NCBI RefSeq assembly: GCF_001886815.1
Contig: NZ_CP018099.1
Coordinates: 3,284,501 to 3,348,500, forward strand
Direction: 5' to 3'
Origin: Caldithrix abyssi DSM 13497
GTDB taxonomy: Bacteria > Calditrichota > Calditrichia > Calditrichales > Calditrichaceae
Length of the DNA: 64,000 bases
Shown: positions 52,578 through 62,830 of the stretch, in pieces
Layout: each line of letters begins with the position of its first letter
How positions within the stretch are numbered: the stretch's first letter is position 1
Notes under the pieces: model-generated
The model's database searches: none
What the model saw: only the letters and a program-made list of their open reading frames with translations
What the model was told of the DNA's origin: nothing
Translations under genes and position numbers: made by a program

Positions 52578-53852
52578 ATGCGAATGCTCGATTTAAAAAA
52601 GCAACTGCCGCTTCTTTATGGCAAAAACCGGGATGAACTAATATACCAGGAAACACGCTACCAGAAATTGGCTCAACTGTTCCGCAAGCAGTTTAATGAG
52701 GCGCCTCGGCACTGGTTCAGCACGCCGGGTAGAACGGAACTGGGAGGCAACCACACCGATCACAATCATGGACGGGTGCTGGCTGCCAGCGTGCACCTGG
52801 ATGCCATCGCCGCCGTCAATCCCAGCGATGATCAGCAAGTGACCCTATTTTCCGAAGGTTATGACCAACCATTCGTAATCGATTTAAACAACCTTAATAA
52901 AGTTGAAGACGAAGTCGGCACCACTTCGGCGCTTTTGCGCGGCATTGCCTTTCGCATGCGAGAGCTGGGCTATCGAATCGGCGGTTTTAAGGCCTGCGTT
53001 GCCAGCAATGTTATGCCTGGCTCCGGTCTGAGTTCCTCGGCCACCATCGAAGTTTTGATTGGCACCATTTTTAACCATCTTTACAATAACGGCCAAATCG
53101 CCGCAGAAGAGGTGGCCAAAATCGGCCAGTTTGCCGAAAATGTGTACTTTGATAAGCCCTGCGGTTTAATGGATCAAATGGCCTGCGCCACCGGCGGCAT
53201 CATCTACATCGATTTTAAGGAACCGCAGCGCCCTACCTTTCAAAAAATTGATTTCGATTTTGAACGGTACGATTATCGTTTGCTGGTGGTCAATACCGGC
53301 GGCAGTCATGCGGACCTTACTGCAGATTACGCTTCCATTCCCCACGAGATGAGACAGGTAGCCAGCGCGCTGGGCCAAAAGGTCTGCCGTGAAGTGGACG
53401 AAGACACCTTTTTCCGCGCTTTGCCCCAATTACGCAAAAAAGTCGGCGACCGTGCCGTTTTGCGCGCTTTCCATTTCATCCGCGAAAATCAACGCGTTTT
53501 AGAACAGGTAAAGGCTCTGCACGACAAAGACTTTGATCTGTTTCTGAAATTAATGAATGAATCCGGTAATTCATCTTTTAAATGGTTGCAAAATATTTTT
53601 ACGTCCCAACAAATTAACGAGCAAAATCTGACCCTGGCCCTGGCGTTGACAGAAGACTATCTGGCTAAAGTCGGGCGCGGCGCCTGTCGCGTTCATGGCG
53701 GCGGATTTGCAGGCACCATTCAGGCCCTGCTACCCGTACAGGCCCTGGATGATTATATTGATAAAATGGAATATGTCTTTGGCAAGAACAGCGTGTCGCT
53801 TTTAAAAATCCGCTCGATTGGCACCCAGTATCTCAACCTCCTGATGGAATGA
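52578..53852 (+). CDS. galK: galactokinase
   Basis: Product of 424 aa from the ATG with AAGGA 7 nt upstream; an ATG ten codons earlier lacks a ribosome site. Phosphorylates galactose at C1 with ATP. GHMP-kinase motifs: GRTELGGNHTDHNHG (substrate loop, the GG-N variant of the usual GExHTDYN), PGSGLSSSATIEVL (ATP loop) and VHGGGFAGTIQALLP. DKPCGLMDQMACATGG carries the catalytic Asp region. It has an N-terminal extension of about 40 aa. Transcribed towards the galactoside operon; galT and galE are absent nearby. Confidence 0.93.
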   Translation: MRMLDLKKQLPLLYGKNRDELIYQETRYQKLAQLFRKQFNEAPRHWFSTPGRTELGGNHTDHNHGRVLAASVHLDAIAAVNPSDDQQVTLFSEGYDQPFVIDLNNLNKVEDEVGTTSALLRGIAFRMRELGYRIGGFKACVASNVMPGSGLSSSATIEVLIGTIFNHLYNNGQIAAEEVAKIGQFAENVYFDKPCGLMDQMACATGGIIYIDFKEPQRPTFQKIDFDFERYDYRLLVVNTGGSHADLTADYASIPHEMRQVASALGQKVCREVDEDTFFRALPQLRKKVGDRAVLRAFHFIRENQRVLEQVKALHDKDFDLFLKLMNESGNSSFKWLQNIFTSQQINEQNLTLALALTEDYLAKVGRGACRVHGGGFAGTIQALLPVQALDDYIDKMEYVFGKNSVSLLKIRSIGTQYLNLLME

Positions 53853-53890
53853 ACGGCGTATTCGTCTTTCCGCGTCTCTTTAAATAAAAA

Positions 53891-53927
53891 GAGAGCCCAA
53901 AACAGCCATCTTGTGTTCCGGGCTCTC
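53891..53927 (-). terminator. terminator of the galactoside operon
   Basis: An 8-bp stem GAGAGCCC / GGGCTCTC; on the minus strand it is followed by TTTTTATTTA. The plus strand has only TT after it, so it mainly serves the minus-strand symporter operon. A second hairpin (GCACA..GCAGGAG / CTCCTGC.TGTGC) sits at 53959-53998. Confidence 0.65.
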
Positions 53928-54068
53928 TTCACCGCAAAAGTTTGCACAGCCGTTCAGCGCACAAAGCAGGAGGGAGTTTTTATTTCTCCTGCGTGTGCAG
54001 AACCTCCAAAACTCATTTACATGACTGGCTCAAAACCGGAAGCGCATCCATCTCCTTTCGACTTTATT

Positions 54069-55706
54069 TTACCAGAAAACCGTGTACAAAACGGCCAGAA
54101 TAATCATGATGGCGTAAGCGCTGATGTTAAAGGCCGAATCGGTTTTGAAGGTGGCTGCCGTCAGCGGAATGCCTTTGGGATCGTCCACATCGGGCGAGGT
54201 GGTTAAACTAACGCCCACAATGATGGCCATGGTAATAAATAAAGTATAAAACATCTGATCCATCCAGGGCAGATCCACCGCCGGCGTTTTTAAGAACAAT
54301 GCCACAACAATAGATGAAATAACGCCGATAATGGCGCCTTTATTGGTCGTTTTCTTCCAGAATAAACCCATCAAAAACACCGCTAAAATACCGGGGCTGA
54401 CCAGGCCGGTGTATTCTTGAATATACTGAAACATTTGCGGGATATTGCCCATCACCGGCGCCATAATAATGGCCACCACCAGTGCCGCAGCGGCGGTTAA
54501 TCTTCCGATAAAAACAATTTGTTTTTCCGTGGCGTTTTTATTGATATAGGGCTTATAAATATCCATGGTAAAAATGGTAGAAGTCGAATTAAGCATGGAT
54601 GCCAGCGAAGAAACAATGGCCGCCGTCAGGGCCGCCAGAACCAATCCTTTTAAACCGGTGGGGATAAACACACTGATCAACCAGGGATAGGCTTTATCAA
54701 AATTAATGGCGCCGTCGGGTTTTAAAAAGGCTTCTTTTACGCCGGGAATCAGCGCCGTACCTTCGGGCTGGGTGAACATGACATAAGCAATGATGCCAGG
54801 AATAACGACAAACAGAGGAATGATTAATTTTAAAAATCCGGCAAAGGCCAGCCCACGCTGCGCTTCTTTTAACGATTTGGCGGCCAGCGCTCTCTGGATG
54901 ATGTACTGGTTAAATCCCCAGTAGTATAAATTGGCCACCCACATGCCGCCGATTAACACGGCAATTCCCGGTAAATTAAAAAACTCGGGATTATCACGGC
55001 TGAGGATCATGTGGAATTTATCGCCGGCCGTTTCGTAAATATGGGCCAGTCCGCGAAAAACGCCGCCTTCTGGCGTTACATGGTTTAAAGCCAGAATGGT
55101 GGTGATCAAACCGCCAACGACCAGCAGCGCCACCTGCAGCACATCGGTCCAGGCCACCGCAGAAAGGCCGCCATACAGCGAATAGGCCGCGGCAATAAAG
55201 GCCAGGCCTAAAATGGCATAGATGATCAGACTGCCGTCCCCGTTTCCGAGGATGGTATCGATGGCTTTGCCGCCTAAAAACAGAACAGAAGTCAGATTAA
55301 CAAAGATGAACAGGGCGATCCAGAAAATGGCCAGGATGGTTTTGAGGTTTGTGCTGAATCGTTTTTCAATAAATTCCGGAATGGTATAGAGCTCTTTTTC
55401 AATAAAGATGGGCAGAAAAAATTTACCGACAATAATCAGCGTAATGGCCGCCATCCATTCGTAAGAGGCGATGGCCAGACCAATGGCAAACCCGGAGCCG
55501 GACATGCCGATAAATTGCTCCGCCGAAATATTGGCCGCAATCAGCGACGAACCGATGGCCCACCAGGGCAGAGCCTTACTGGCCAGAAAGTAATCTTCCG
55601 AATTCTTTTCATGCCCTTTTTTGGTTCTGGATACCCATAACCCCAGGAACACAATTCCAATAATGTACCCCAAAAAAATCACGTAATCCATTACAGCAAA
55701 TCGCAT
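54069..55706 (-). CDS. sodium:galactose/glucose symporter (SSS family)
   Basis: Product of 545 aa with about 14 transmembrane helices. SGLT-like features: SEDYFLASKALPWWAIGSSLIAANISAEQFIGMSGSG (substrate and sodium site in TM1-2), GGLSAVAWTDVLQ, NLYYWGFNQYIIQRALAAKS and SSLASMLNSTSTIFTMDIY (Na2-site serines). Imports a hexose with sodium across the inner membrane; galactose is inferred from the GH27, mutarotase and galK neighbours. GAGGAG 5 nt before the ATG; 27 nt after the alpha-galactosidase gene. Confidence 0.92.
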   Translation of the reverse strand: MRFAVMDYVIFLGYIIGIVFLGLWVSRTKKGHEKNSEDYFLASKALPWWAIGSSLIAANISAEQFIGMSGSGFAIGLAIASYEWMAAITLIIVGKFFLPIFIEKELYTIPEFIEKRFSTNLKTILAIFWIALFIFVNLTSVLFLGGKAIDTILGNGDGSLIIYAILGLAFIAAAYSLYGGLSAVAWTDVLQVALLVVGGLITTILALNHVTPEGGVFRGLAHIYETAGDKFHMILSRDNPEFFNLPGIAVLIGGMWVANLYYWGFNQYIIQRALAAKSLKEAQRGLAFAGFLKLIIPLFVVIPGIIAYVMFTQPEGTALIPGVKEAFLKPDGAINFDKAYPWLISVFIPTGLKGLVLAALTAAIVSSLASMLNSTSTIFTMDIYKPYINKNATEKQIVFIGRLTAAAALVVAIIMAPVMGNIPQMFQYIQEYTGLVSPGILAVFLMGLFWKKTTNKGAIIGVISSIVVALFLKTPAVDLPWMDQMFYTLFITMAIIVGVSLTTSPDVDDPKGIPLTAATFKTDSAFNISAYAIMIILAVLYTVFW

Positions 55707-55733
55707 GACAACTCCTCGTTAATTTTAGCCGTT

Positions 55734-58034
55734 CTATTCTTCTTTAAATATTTTTACCAGGGTTACGCCATGTTCCGGTATGATCGTGTCAAAGGTAGAT
55801 TTGAAGCTGCCAAGATCTTTTTGCCGCCACAAATCTCGTATCTTACAGGGCGGTTCAACGCCCGCTGTTCTGAGATTCAACGAATAGGTTTTAGTCTCCT
55901 TACCGAGATTAAAAATTCCAATGGCCACATTGCCATCGGCCAATTCCTTTTTGTAAACATGAATATCGCCCGCTTTGATGATGGGAACCGCCTGCTTGCC
56001 CAGCGGGTCCTGATTGACGGCCAGCACTTCGTCGTTGGTCAGCAGATTAAGCGTAAAATCATCCAGCCGCTGCAAATCGCAGCCGAGTAATAGCGGCGCA
56101 GAGAGCAGAGCCCAGAGACTGATATGCGTGTATTGTTCATCGGGCGTTAATTTTGTGTAATGCAACTGATCGCCCCAGCCAACCCAACCGACCACCAGCA
56201 TGTCCGGATCGTTCCAGTGTCCGGGCCCGGCATAGGGCGCCGCCTGCTCTTGATTAAAACCGATGGATGCCATACGTTCCCAGTCATCCCAGATATCGCC
56301 CGTTGTGCGCCACAAATTGCCGCCAACCCGGGCGCCCCACTCCCACACTTTGCCCAGACCATATTCACAGATGGAATAAACAATATCTCTGTCAACTTTC
56401 TGCAGGGCCTGATTCATCTTTTTGTAGGGAGGGATCAATTCCTCTGCGGAATGCAAATCCTTCATCATCTTGCGATAGGAACACAGATCGTATTTAAGAA
56501 AGTCCACGCCCCATCGAGCAAAGGTTTGGGCGTCCAGCTCTTCGTAACCGTAACTGGCGGTGTAGCCGCCGCAGGTCAAAGGGCCTGGCGAGGAGTAAAT
56601 GCCCAATTTTAAGCCCAGGGCATGAATATCATCAGCCAGCCTTTTGATGTCCGGAAATTTTTTATTGGTGCGGATTTCTCCATTGGGATGGCGTTTGGCT
56701 TCATCGGAACTGCCGATAATCTCCCAGCCGTCGTCAATATTGACAAACTGCCAGCCATGATTGACCAGTCCTTTTTCCACAAAGGCCCTGGCCGCGGCAT
56801 AAACGCGCTCCTGAGTTACGCTTAACCCCCACACGTTCCAGCTGTTCCAGCCCATGGGCGGGGTTAATGCAATTTGATTGCCGATTACAATCTTTAAAGT
56901 TGCCCTGTCTTCGCCAAGAGCATTACGCGCCGTAATTTTTACGTGATAAACGCCTTGTTGATCGACTTTACCCGAAATGATGCCGCTTTGCACGTCGAGT
57001 GTTAATCCGGAGGGCAGTCCCCGGGCCGTGATGCGTATGGGACGTTGGCCGCTCACAGGAATGCGAAACAAAAAGGGCTTGCCAGTGCGCTGACCGTAAA
57101 CACGAGGATAATTAATTTGCGGTTGAGGCTTTTCCGGCGGCGTTAAAATGTAAGGCGCCCCTTCCTTAAATACTAAGGGCCGGTCGCTGTTTTCAAAACG
57201 GACGACATAATGAATGGTTGTGGAGCGTTTAATTTCCGGAAAGTCAAAAGTAATTTCCATACGACCTTTGGGTTTTAAATCCAGAGAATAGCTTTTAGAA
57301 AAAAGCTCCTTGCTTGCAATATTGTCAGTCGCGGTTATTTGCAGCGTTCCCTTTATCGGATATTTTCCGGCCGTATTGTGCAGAGCAATCTTCTTGTTCA
57401 TTTTTTGATTCTGCACAGTAAAGAGCCCCTTATTCAGCTCAACACGCAGATACTGGCCGATGTACGGCATGGAAATCGACAGATTGCCTGAGTAGATTCC
57501 TCCCGGCCCGCCCCAGTTGTACACGCGGATGGCCAGCACGTTTTCCCTGTCCCACTGAATCCGCGCGTCGTCCACCGCCAAAGAATAATGCCGTTCCACA
57601 TTCCAGAAAGAATTTTCCAGATCTTTAAAAGAGTCTTGCGCTTTGACATTCGGCCCTACATTTTTGCCATTTTCGCCGATCAAAGCGCCGTTTAAAAAAA
57701 CCTGGTCAAAATCATCGATCTTTCCCAGATTAAAAATGAGGCTGTCTTTCAAAAAGGCGTTTTCTTTAAGCGAAGATGGAATGATCACTTTGATGCGATA
57801 CCAGCCAAAGCCCGCTTTGGTTTGATAGCCCTGTTTATCCCAGCTTTTATCAACACGAATATTTTTCCAGTTAGAATCATCGTAATCTGGCCTGGCAAAG
57901 GCCAGATCGTCTTTGGGAAGAAACTTCCAGCCGCTATTAATTTGAATAGCGTCCTGCGTTGGACTTTGCCCGTACGTTAATACAGGGAATAAAAAGAGAA
58001 AAACTAAACTGAATATTTTTTTAGCGTCTCTCAC
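55734..58034 (-). CDS. GH27 alpha-galactosidase with N-terminal beta domains, exported
   Basis: Product of 766 aa from a GTG start with AGGAAGG 5 nt upstream; a TTG 13 codons earlier would spoil the signal peptide (FSLVFLFLFPVLTYGQ). A galactose-binding-like jelly roll (about 25-195, WYRIKVIIP, VFLNGALIGENG), an Ig-like region and a putative-Ig domain (about 310-385) precede the GH27 barrel from about 394 (MGWNSWNVWG). The nucleophile is Asp516 in FLKYDLCS and the acid/base is Asp580 in WRTTGDIWDDW; WNDPDMLVVG binds substrate. Releases terminal alpha-galactose from oligosaccharides or galactomannan in the periplasm or outside. It lies 103 nt after galM. Confidence 0.93.
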   Translation of the reverse strand: MRDAKKIFSLVFLFLFPVLTYGQSPTQDAIQINSGWKFLPKDDLAFARPDYDDSNWKNIRVDKSWDKQGYQTKAGFGWYRIKVIIPSSLKENAFLKDSLIFNLGKIDDFDQVFLNGALIGENGKNVGPNVKAQDSFKDLENSFWNVERHYSLAVDDARIQWDRENVLAIRVYNWGGPGGIYSGNLSISMPYIGQYLRVELNKGLFTVQNQKMNKKIALHNTAGKYPIKGTLQITATDNIASKELFSKSYSLDLKPKGRMEITFDFPEIKRSTTIHYVVRFENSDRPLVFKEGAPYILTPPEKPQPQINYPRVYGQRTGKPFLFRIPVSGQRPIRITARGLPSGLTLDVQSGIISGKVDQQGVYHVKITARNALGEDRATLKIVIGNQIALTPPMGWNSWNVWGLSVTQERVYAAARAFVEKGLVNHGWQFVNIDDGWEIIGSSDEAKRHPNGEIRTNKKFPDIKRLADDIHALGLKLGIYSSPGPLTCGGYTASYGYEELDAQTFARWGVDFLKYDLCSYRKMMKDLHSAEELIPPYKKMNQALQKVDRDIVYSICEYGLGKVWEWGARVGGNLWRTTGDIWDDWERMASIGFNQEQAAPYAGPGHWNDPDMLVVGWVGWGDQLHYTKLTPDEQYTHISLWALLSAPLLLGCDLQRLDDFTLNLLTNDEVLAVNQDPLGKQAVPIIKAGDIHVYKKELADGNVAIGIFNLGKETKTYSLNLRTAGVEPPCKIRDLWRQKDLGSFKSTFDTIIPEHGVTLVKIFKEE

Positions 58035-58136
58035 GCTTGCCTTCCTAAAATTAATTGGCAGCACGTCAAACAAAATGTTTCTACCTTGTTTATTAAAAAA
58101 TCCGTTTTAATTCAACATTTTTTTTAAACGGGTAAA

Positions 58137-59291
58137 TTATTTTATCGAAAATTTGTAAATGGTTTTTGTATGATACTGTTCCCCGGGTCTTAAAATGGTA
58201 GAAGGGAACTCAGGATGGTTGGGCGAATCGGGAAAGTGCTGGGTTTCAAGACACAAGCCGTAGCGATGTTTGTACACTACCCCGCCTTTTCCCACAATAC
58301 TGCCATCCAGAAAATTGCCCGAATAAAACTGCAGGCCGGGCTGGTCGGTGTAAATTTGCATGTAACGCCCGCTTTGCGGATCGTAGAGGGCGGCCTGAAG
58401 CTTTAAGGTTCCATCTGCCTGGTTTAATACCCAGTTGTGATCGTAGCCCCGGCCGTATTTTAATTGTTCGTCGGGATCGTTAATCCGCGCGCCGATGGCC
58501 GTGGGCTGACGAAAATCGAACGGCGTTCCTTCCACCGGACGCAGCTCGCCGGTGGGAATCAACGTACTGTCCACCGGCGTAAAATAATCGGCATTAATCC
58601 ACAATTGATGTTCCAGAATGTCTCTTTTGCAATGGCCGGTTAAGTTGAAATAACCGTGGTGCGTTAAATTGACTGGCGTGGCCTTATCGGTTTGGGCGAA
58701 ATATTCGATTTCCAGTTCATTATGGTTGGTTAAAGAATAAATCACCGCAACTTTTAAATTGCCCGGGTATCCCTCTTCGCCATCCGGGCTTAAATATGTT
58801 AGTTTTAAACGCACTTTGTCTTTTTCATGAATTGGTTCGGCGTTCCAGACCACTTTATCAAATCCCTTTATTCCGCCATGTAAATGGTTGGGGCCGTTGT
58901 TGGTGGCCAGCTGGTATTGCACGCCGTCCAGGGTAAATCTGCCTCTGGCAATGCGGTTTCCGTAGCGTCCCACAATGGCTCCGAAATAGGGCGAATCTTT
59001 CAGGTAATCGTCGAGTCTGTCGTAGCCCAGCACCACATCTTCGTACTTGCCGCTTTTATCTGGTACAAATAAAGACTGTACAATGGCGCCATAGTTGATG
59101 ATTTTTATCTGCATTCCGTGAATATTTGAAAGCGTATAAAGATAAATTTCCTGTCCATCCTTTGTCCGGCCCCAATTTTCCTTTTTTACATCCAATTTGT
59201 GAATCTCCTTATCGTGTTTTTTACAACTACCTAAAGTTAAAAAGGAAACGATCAATATTATCCAACAAAGAATAGTCGTTGTATTTCTCAT
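58137..59291 (-). CDS. galM: aldose 1-epimerase (mutarotase), lipoprotein
   Basis: Product of 384 aa. Signal peptide with lipobox LTLGSC, lipidated Cys at residue 23, so it is anchored outside the cytoplasm. Interconverts alpha and beta anomers of galactose. Core motifs: GRYGNRIARGRF, NHLHGGIKGFDKV, NLTHHGYFNLTGH (catalytic His), RGYDHNWVL and LCLETQHFPDSPNHPEFPS (catalytic Glu). Ribosome site AAGGAG. It stands before the alpha-galactosidase and symporter genes, fitting a role in preparing freed galactose for uptake. Confidence 0.94.
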   Translation of the reverse strand: MRNTTTILCWIILIVSFLTLGSCKKHDKEIHKLDVKKENWGRTKDGQEIYLYTLSNIHGMQIKIINYGAIVQSLFVPDKSGKYEDVVLGYDRLDDYLKDSPYFGAIVGRYGNRIARGRFTLDGVQYQLATNNGPNHLHGGIKGFDKVVWNAEPIHEKDKVRLKLTYLSPDGEEGYPGNLKVAVIYSLTNHNELEIEYFAQTDKATPVNLTHHGYFNLTGHCKRDILEHQLWINADYFTPVDSTLIPTGELRPVEGTPFDFRQPTAIGARINDPDEQLKYGRGYDHNWVLNQADGTLKLQAALYDPQSGRYMQIYTDQPGLQFYSGNFLDGSIVGKGGVVYKHRYGLCLETQHFPDSPNHPEFPSTILRPGEQYHTKTIYKFSIK

Positions 59292-59420
59292 CGATTTTTC
59301 TCCTTCTTTATGACCCGTCGAGTTTTTTGTTGTTTTATCTGTATCGTAAAACGAACGACTTTTTTTCTGTGTTGTTGTTTTAATTCTTTCGTCTGCAAGG
59401 TAATATTCCTCCGGATTTAT

Positions 59421-62400
59421 TTACAACCTTATCACAACTCTCTTCCTCACAAATTCCTTTGACGATTTTTCAAAAGATACTTTTATGGTAACCATTCCAT
59501 CGTTATTAATATTTTCAATTTGGGCTCCATCGATTGACTTAATGGATTGATCAAATATTTTTAAAGCAAAGGTACCTGTTGAGCCGGCTTTCCCTTCAAG
59601 GTCAATAAAATAAGCTTTGTTTTTCAAAACGGCGTTGACGACCCGGTAGCCCTGTGATGTATCCCCTGGCCTGGGTTTTGGAAGGTAAGGGATAATCCCG
59701 ATCCCATTGTGATGGTTTAATATTATTTCCGTTTCATTGGTTAATAAGAAATTGACGGGTTTTAGCAGCATGCGGTGCAGAGTCGTATCCAGCGCCACTT
59801 CCTGATGATTCAGCGCGACTCGGTCAATAATCATACCGGCGGGAATTTCGGGCGTTAACCAGATTTCGACGGGCTCGCCCTGCGCTAACCTCAGCTCAAA
59901 TCGTGTTTGATTTTTCTGCCGCTCCATCTGTAATTCGACCACCGAATTCCCGATTCTTAGATTCTGTACCTTTACTTTATTCCAGTGTAATGGGAACCTG
60001 GGTTTTAAATCGGCCCGCTTTTCGGGGGCGTTGGGCCTCCAACCGACCATGCCGTGTATTGCCGGAGCAATGACATTGGTTTCAGACCAGCATTGATGAG
60101 GACAGACGCCGGCGGGTTCATAGGTCAGTCCATTCATCACCTCTTCTACGAAGCCCAGCGCCCAGTGTTTTTTAATATTCATATTGTTCATCAGGTGGCG
60201 AAATCCCTGCACCGAATTGCCATATTCATATTCAGCCAGGGCGGCCCAGCCCGTAAACAGAGGCCATACACTGCCGTAATGATAACCGCGTGGATCGAAT
60301 AACGGCGAAGATGAACTGATAATTCTGATGCCCCAGTCTGTGGAAAAATCATTGCTTGCATAGCAGGAAAGCATATTTTTTACTTTTGATTCATCGAGCA
60401 AATCATAATACATGACCACCGCAGGTAAAACCGTTTTTTCAGGATTGTATTGACACGACTTTATTTTTCCATAATAAAAGAAATCATCTTTTTCGTTCCA
60501 GAAATCACGGTTTAATATGCGAATCACCTTTTCGGCGTCCGCTGCGTATCGACGGCTTAAGTCTTGCAATTTCAATTTTTTTGCTAAATAGGCAGCGTCT
60601 TTTAAGGTTTGCGCCCACAAGCCCGCCAGATAAAAAGTTGGATTGGCGCCCCACAGTTTGCCCCCTTCTACCCAACCGTGCCCCACATTTTTATTTTCAA
60701 TGAGCATATCGCCGTCCGTGTCGGTAGAATAAAGAAAATCGATGGCCCGTTTAATATGGCTCCAGCTTTGTTGGATAAATGTCAGGTCTCCGGAAGCTTT
60801 TAAATAATGTGCGGCCAGAATAACATATAACGGCGTGGCGTCAGCGGCATCGTAATGCACCACGCCCGATGTGGAAACCTCATGAAAAATTTTACCGGAT
60901 AAATCCTGATACTTCTGGAAAAATTGTAATTGATTTTTTACAAGTTCAAAATCACCGTAATTATCAATGGCAAATGAAGCCCAGGCGGCATCGCGTCCAA
61001 AATACCAGGCGTATCCCGGCCTTCCGCTATTTTTGTGCCCGCCGTCCCATCCACGGTCTGCCGTTCCAAACCCGGCAACCAATGCTTTTCCGAGCCTCGG
61101 CGTATGAGTGTAAAAACGATCGGTTCCAACCAATGCCCATTTCCACAGCCGATTAAATTCGCTATCCGGGCTTTCTATGATCACATAGTTCTGCAATAAC
61201 TTCTGATAGTGTTCAACCATTTTTGCGTACTCGGCGCGCGGATTCTGATAGAAATCCCGGTAAGTTTGAATCGCTTCGGCACGCCCCTGGTCCGTACCAA
61301 TTAGGAAATAGTTCATACTAAAATGATTACCAGCATTCAGTTTGTAAATTGCCGCATGATAAACCTGATTAAGGTCGCCTTTTATACCCTGGAGTTGATT
61401 TTTCTGAAAGAGAATATCTGAAAAAGCGCCATTACAATATTCCTCTGGTTTTACGTCTGCGCCAAACAAACAAAAGAACCTCCCTGTTCTGTCTTTGACC
61501 TGCAGAATACCCTGTGCTTGATCATATCCGTAAAATACGTCTCCCAGGGCATTTTCATCGTAAGGCCACATCCATCGTAAGTCGCTGCGTAATTTAATGA
61601 GAATTTGTACATCCCTGTCGCCGGATGCTGTGAGATGAATAATCGCTCCCGGTTTTTCCAGTGAGGCGAAAATAGTTTCTTTGATTTTTCCATAAGGCGT
61701 TTCATAAATACGCGTCATCGATTCGGGCCGTATTTCAATCTTCGGTGCGAAATCACTTAACCAGATCACCTCATTCTTAGTAATAAGTCCCATTTGAAAA
61801 TCGCGCGCAATTCTAAAAGGATGGACCCATACTTCATCAATGCCGCCTTTTTCTTTGCCCATCACCAGGGCTCGGCGTCCTGCCAGATCGAAGAAGTTGG
61901 CGCTCGCTTTTTTTCGTACAAACTTTAAACCGCTTTCTGGCAGGTTTTGCAACGTTCTGTGCCCGACGTGAAGGCGGTCTTTTGATTTGGCATTAAATTG
62001 TTTCGCCAGGCATGCGCTAAATTCCCAGTACGTTCTCTCCCCTTTTAGCCGCCCTGACAAATACAAAAGCGTGTTTTCAATAAACTTTTCCAGCTTATAT
62101 CTTAATCGGTTCTGAGGATCAAAGTTAACCATGGCGCCCACGGTTAGCAGATGGCTGCCATCCGTTTGATATTCAGTTATCAGCCGATTGCGGCCATGGA
62201 CGGTGATATACGACTTTTCCACGGCCACCACCTTTCCTTCGGCGGGAAACTGGTCATTAAAATAGCCGATGCGCGTTAATTTCCTGTCTTCATTCAAATC
62301 CCACACAAAGGCACCGCCGAACAGGCCGCTAAAAATAGGGTGCCCCATCCAGCTCTGAAATCCCCTTTTGTCGAAATTCCAGTAATCTTTAACGTTAAGA

Positions 62401-62792
62401 ATTTTAATGGCCGGTTTATTGGATTCAATACCGCATTCAGCAGGAATTAACGCGCCAAAATTTGTGCAGAGTAAATTTGCGCCATTATCATACCATTCCC
62501 GGATTTGACGAAAATGCTTCTCTTCCCAGCGCATATAGGCCTGAGAATCGGGGATATGGATCCAATAAATATCCAGCCGTCTTTTTTGTTGGGCAAGATT
62601 ATTCAGAGTTACATGTTCTATCTGAAAGTGTGTTTTAGCTTGTAGCCAGTTCAATATTCTAATATCTTCTTCCGCTACATAATCGTCCGGCGTAACATAA
62701 CCAATAGTGATTTGATTATGTTGACAGGAAACAAGGATGAATAGAAAAACGATTTTTAAAAGCGCGCTTAATTTTAAAAATAACCGCTTCAT
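59421..62792 (-). CDS. debranching-type (alpha/alpha)6 glycoside hydrolase, lipoprotein
   Basis: Product of 1123 aa. Lipobox ILVSC, Cys at 23. N-terminal region about 25-245 looks like a flavodoxin or amidotransferase-like alpha/beta fold (ANLLCTNFGALIPAECGI, SHLLTVGAMVNF). A beta-sandwich (about 260-530) and an (alpha/alpha)6 barrel (about 560-930) follow. The barrel has YAWYFGRDAAWASFAID, GHGWVEGGKLWGANPTFYLAGLW and YHYGSVWPLFTGWAALAEYEYG, as in glycogen-debranching and related GH families. A C-terminal beta domain ends the chain. Exo- or debranching activity on an unknown glycan; the exact GH family is not certain. It lies 38 nt after the GH127 gene. Confidence 0.75.
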   Translation of the reverse strand: MKRLFLKLSALLKIVFLFILVSCQHNQITIGYVTPDDYVAEEDIRILNWLQAKTHFQIEHVTLNNLAQQKRRLDIYWIHIPDSQAYMRWEEKHFRQIREWYDNGANLLCTNFGALIPAECGIESNKPAIKILNVKDYWNFDKRGFQSWMGHPIFSGLFGGAFVWDLNEDRKLTRIGYFNDQFPAEGKVVAVEKSYITVHGRNRLITEYQTDGSHLLTVGAMVNFDPQNRLRYKLEKFIENTLLYLSGRLKGERTYWEFSACLAKQFNAKSKDRLHVGHRTLQNLPESGLKFVRKKASANFFDLAGRRALVMGKEKGGIDEVWVHPFRIARDFQMGLITKNEVIWLSDFAPKIEIRPESMTRIYETPYGKIKETIFASLEKPGAIIHLTASGDRDVQILIKLRSDLRWMWPYDENALGDVFYGYDQAQGILQVKDRTGRFFCLFGADVKPEEYCNGAFSDILFQKNQLQGIKGDLNQVYHAAIYKLNAGNHFSMNYFLIGTDQGRAEAIQTYRDFYQNPRAEYAKMVEHYQKLLQNYVIIESPDSEFNRLWKWALVGTDRFYTHTPRLGKALVAGFGTADRGWDGGHKNSGRPGYAWYFGRDAAWASFAIDNYGDFELVKNQLQFFQKYQDLSGKIFHEVSTSGVVHYDAADATPLYVILAAHYLKASGDLTFIQQSWSHIKRAIDFLYSTDTDGDMLIENKNVGHGWVEGGKLWGANPTFYLAGLWAQTLKDAAYLAKKLKLQDLSRRYAADAEKVIRILNRDFWNEKDDFFYYGKIKSCQYNPEKTVLPAVVMYYDLLDESKVKNMLSCYASNDFSTDWGIRIISSSSPLFDPRGYHYGSVWPLFTGWAALAEYEYGNSVQGFRHLMNNMNIKKHWALGFVEEVMNGLTYEPAGVCPHQCWSETNVIAPAIHGMVGWRPNAPEKRADLKPRFPLHWNKVKVQNLRIGNSVVELQMERQKNQTRFELRLAQGEPVEIWLTPEIPAGMIIDRVALNHQEVALDTTLHRMLLKPVNFLLTNETEIILNHHNGIGIIPYLPKPRPGDTSQGYRVVNAVLKNKAYFIDLEGKAGSTGTFALKIFDQSIKSIDGAQIENINNDGMVTIKVSFEKSSKEFVRKRVVIRL

Positions 62793-62830
62793 ATCAATGG
62801 CTCTCTATTTTGAATTTAGCACTATAAAAC

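Noticed and set aside
53913-54206. Plus-strand open frame after galK
   Set aside because: It runs through the terminator hairpins and into the symporter gene in antisense; composition is not protein-like.
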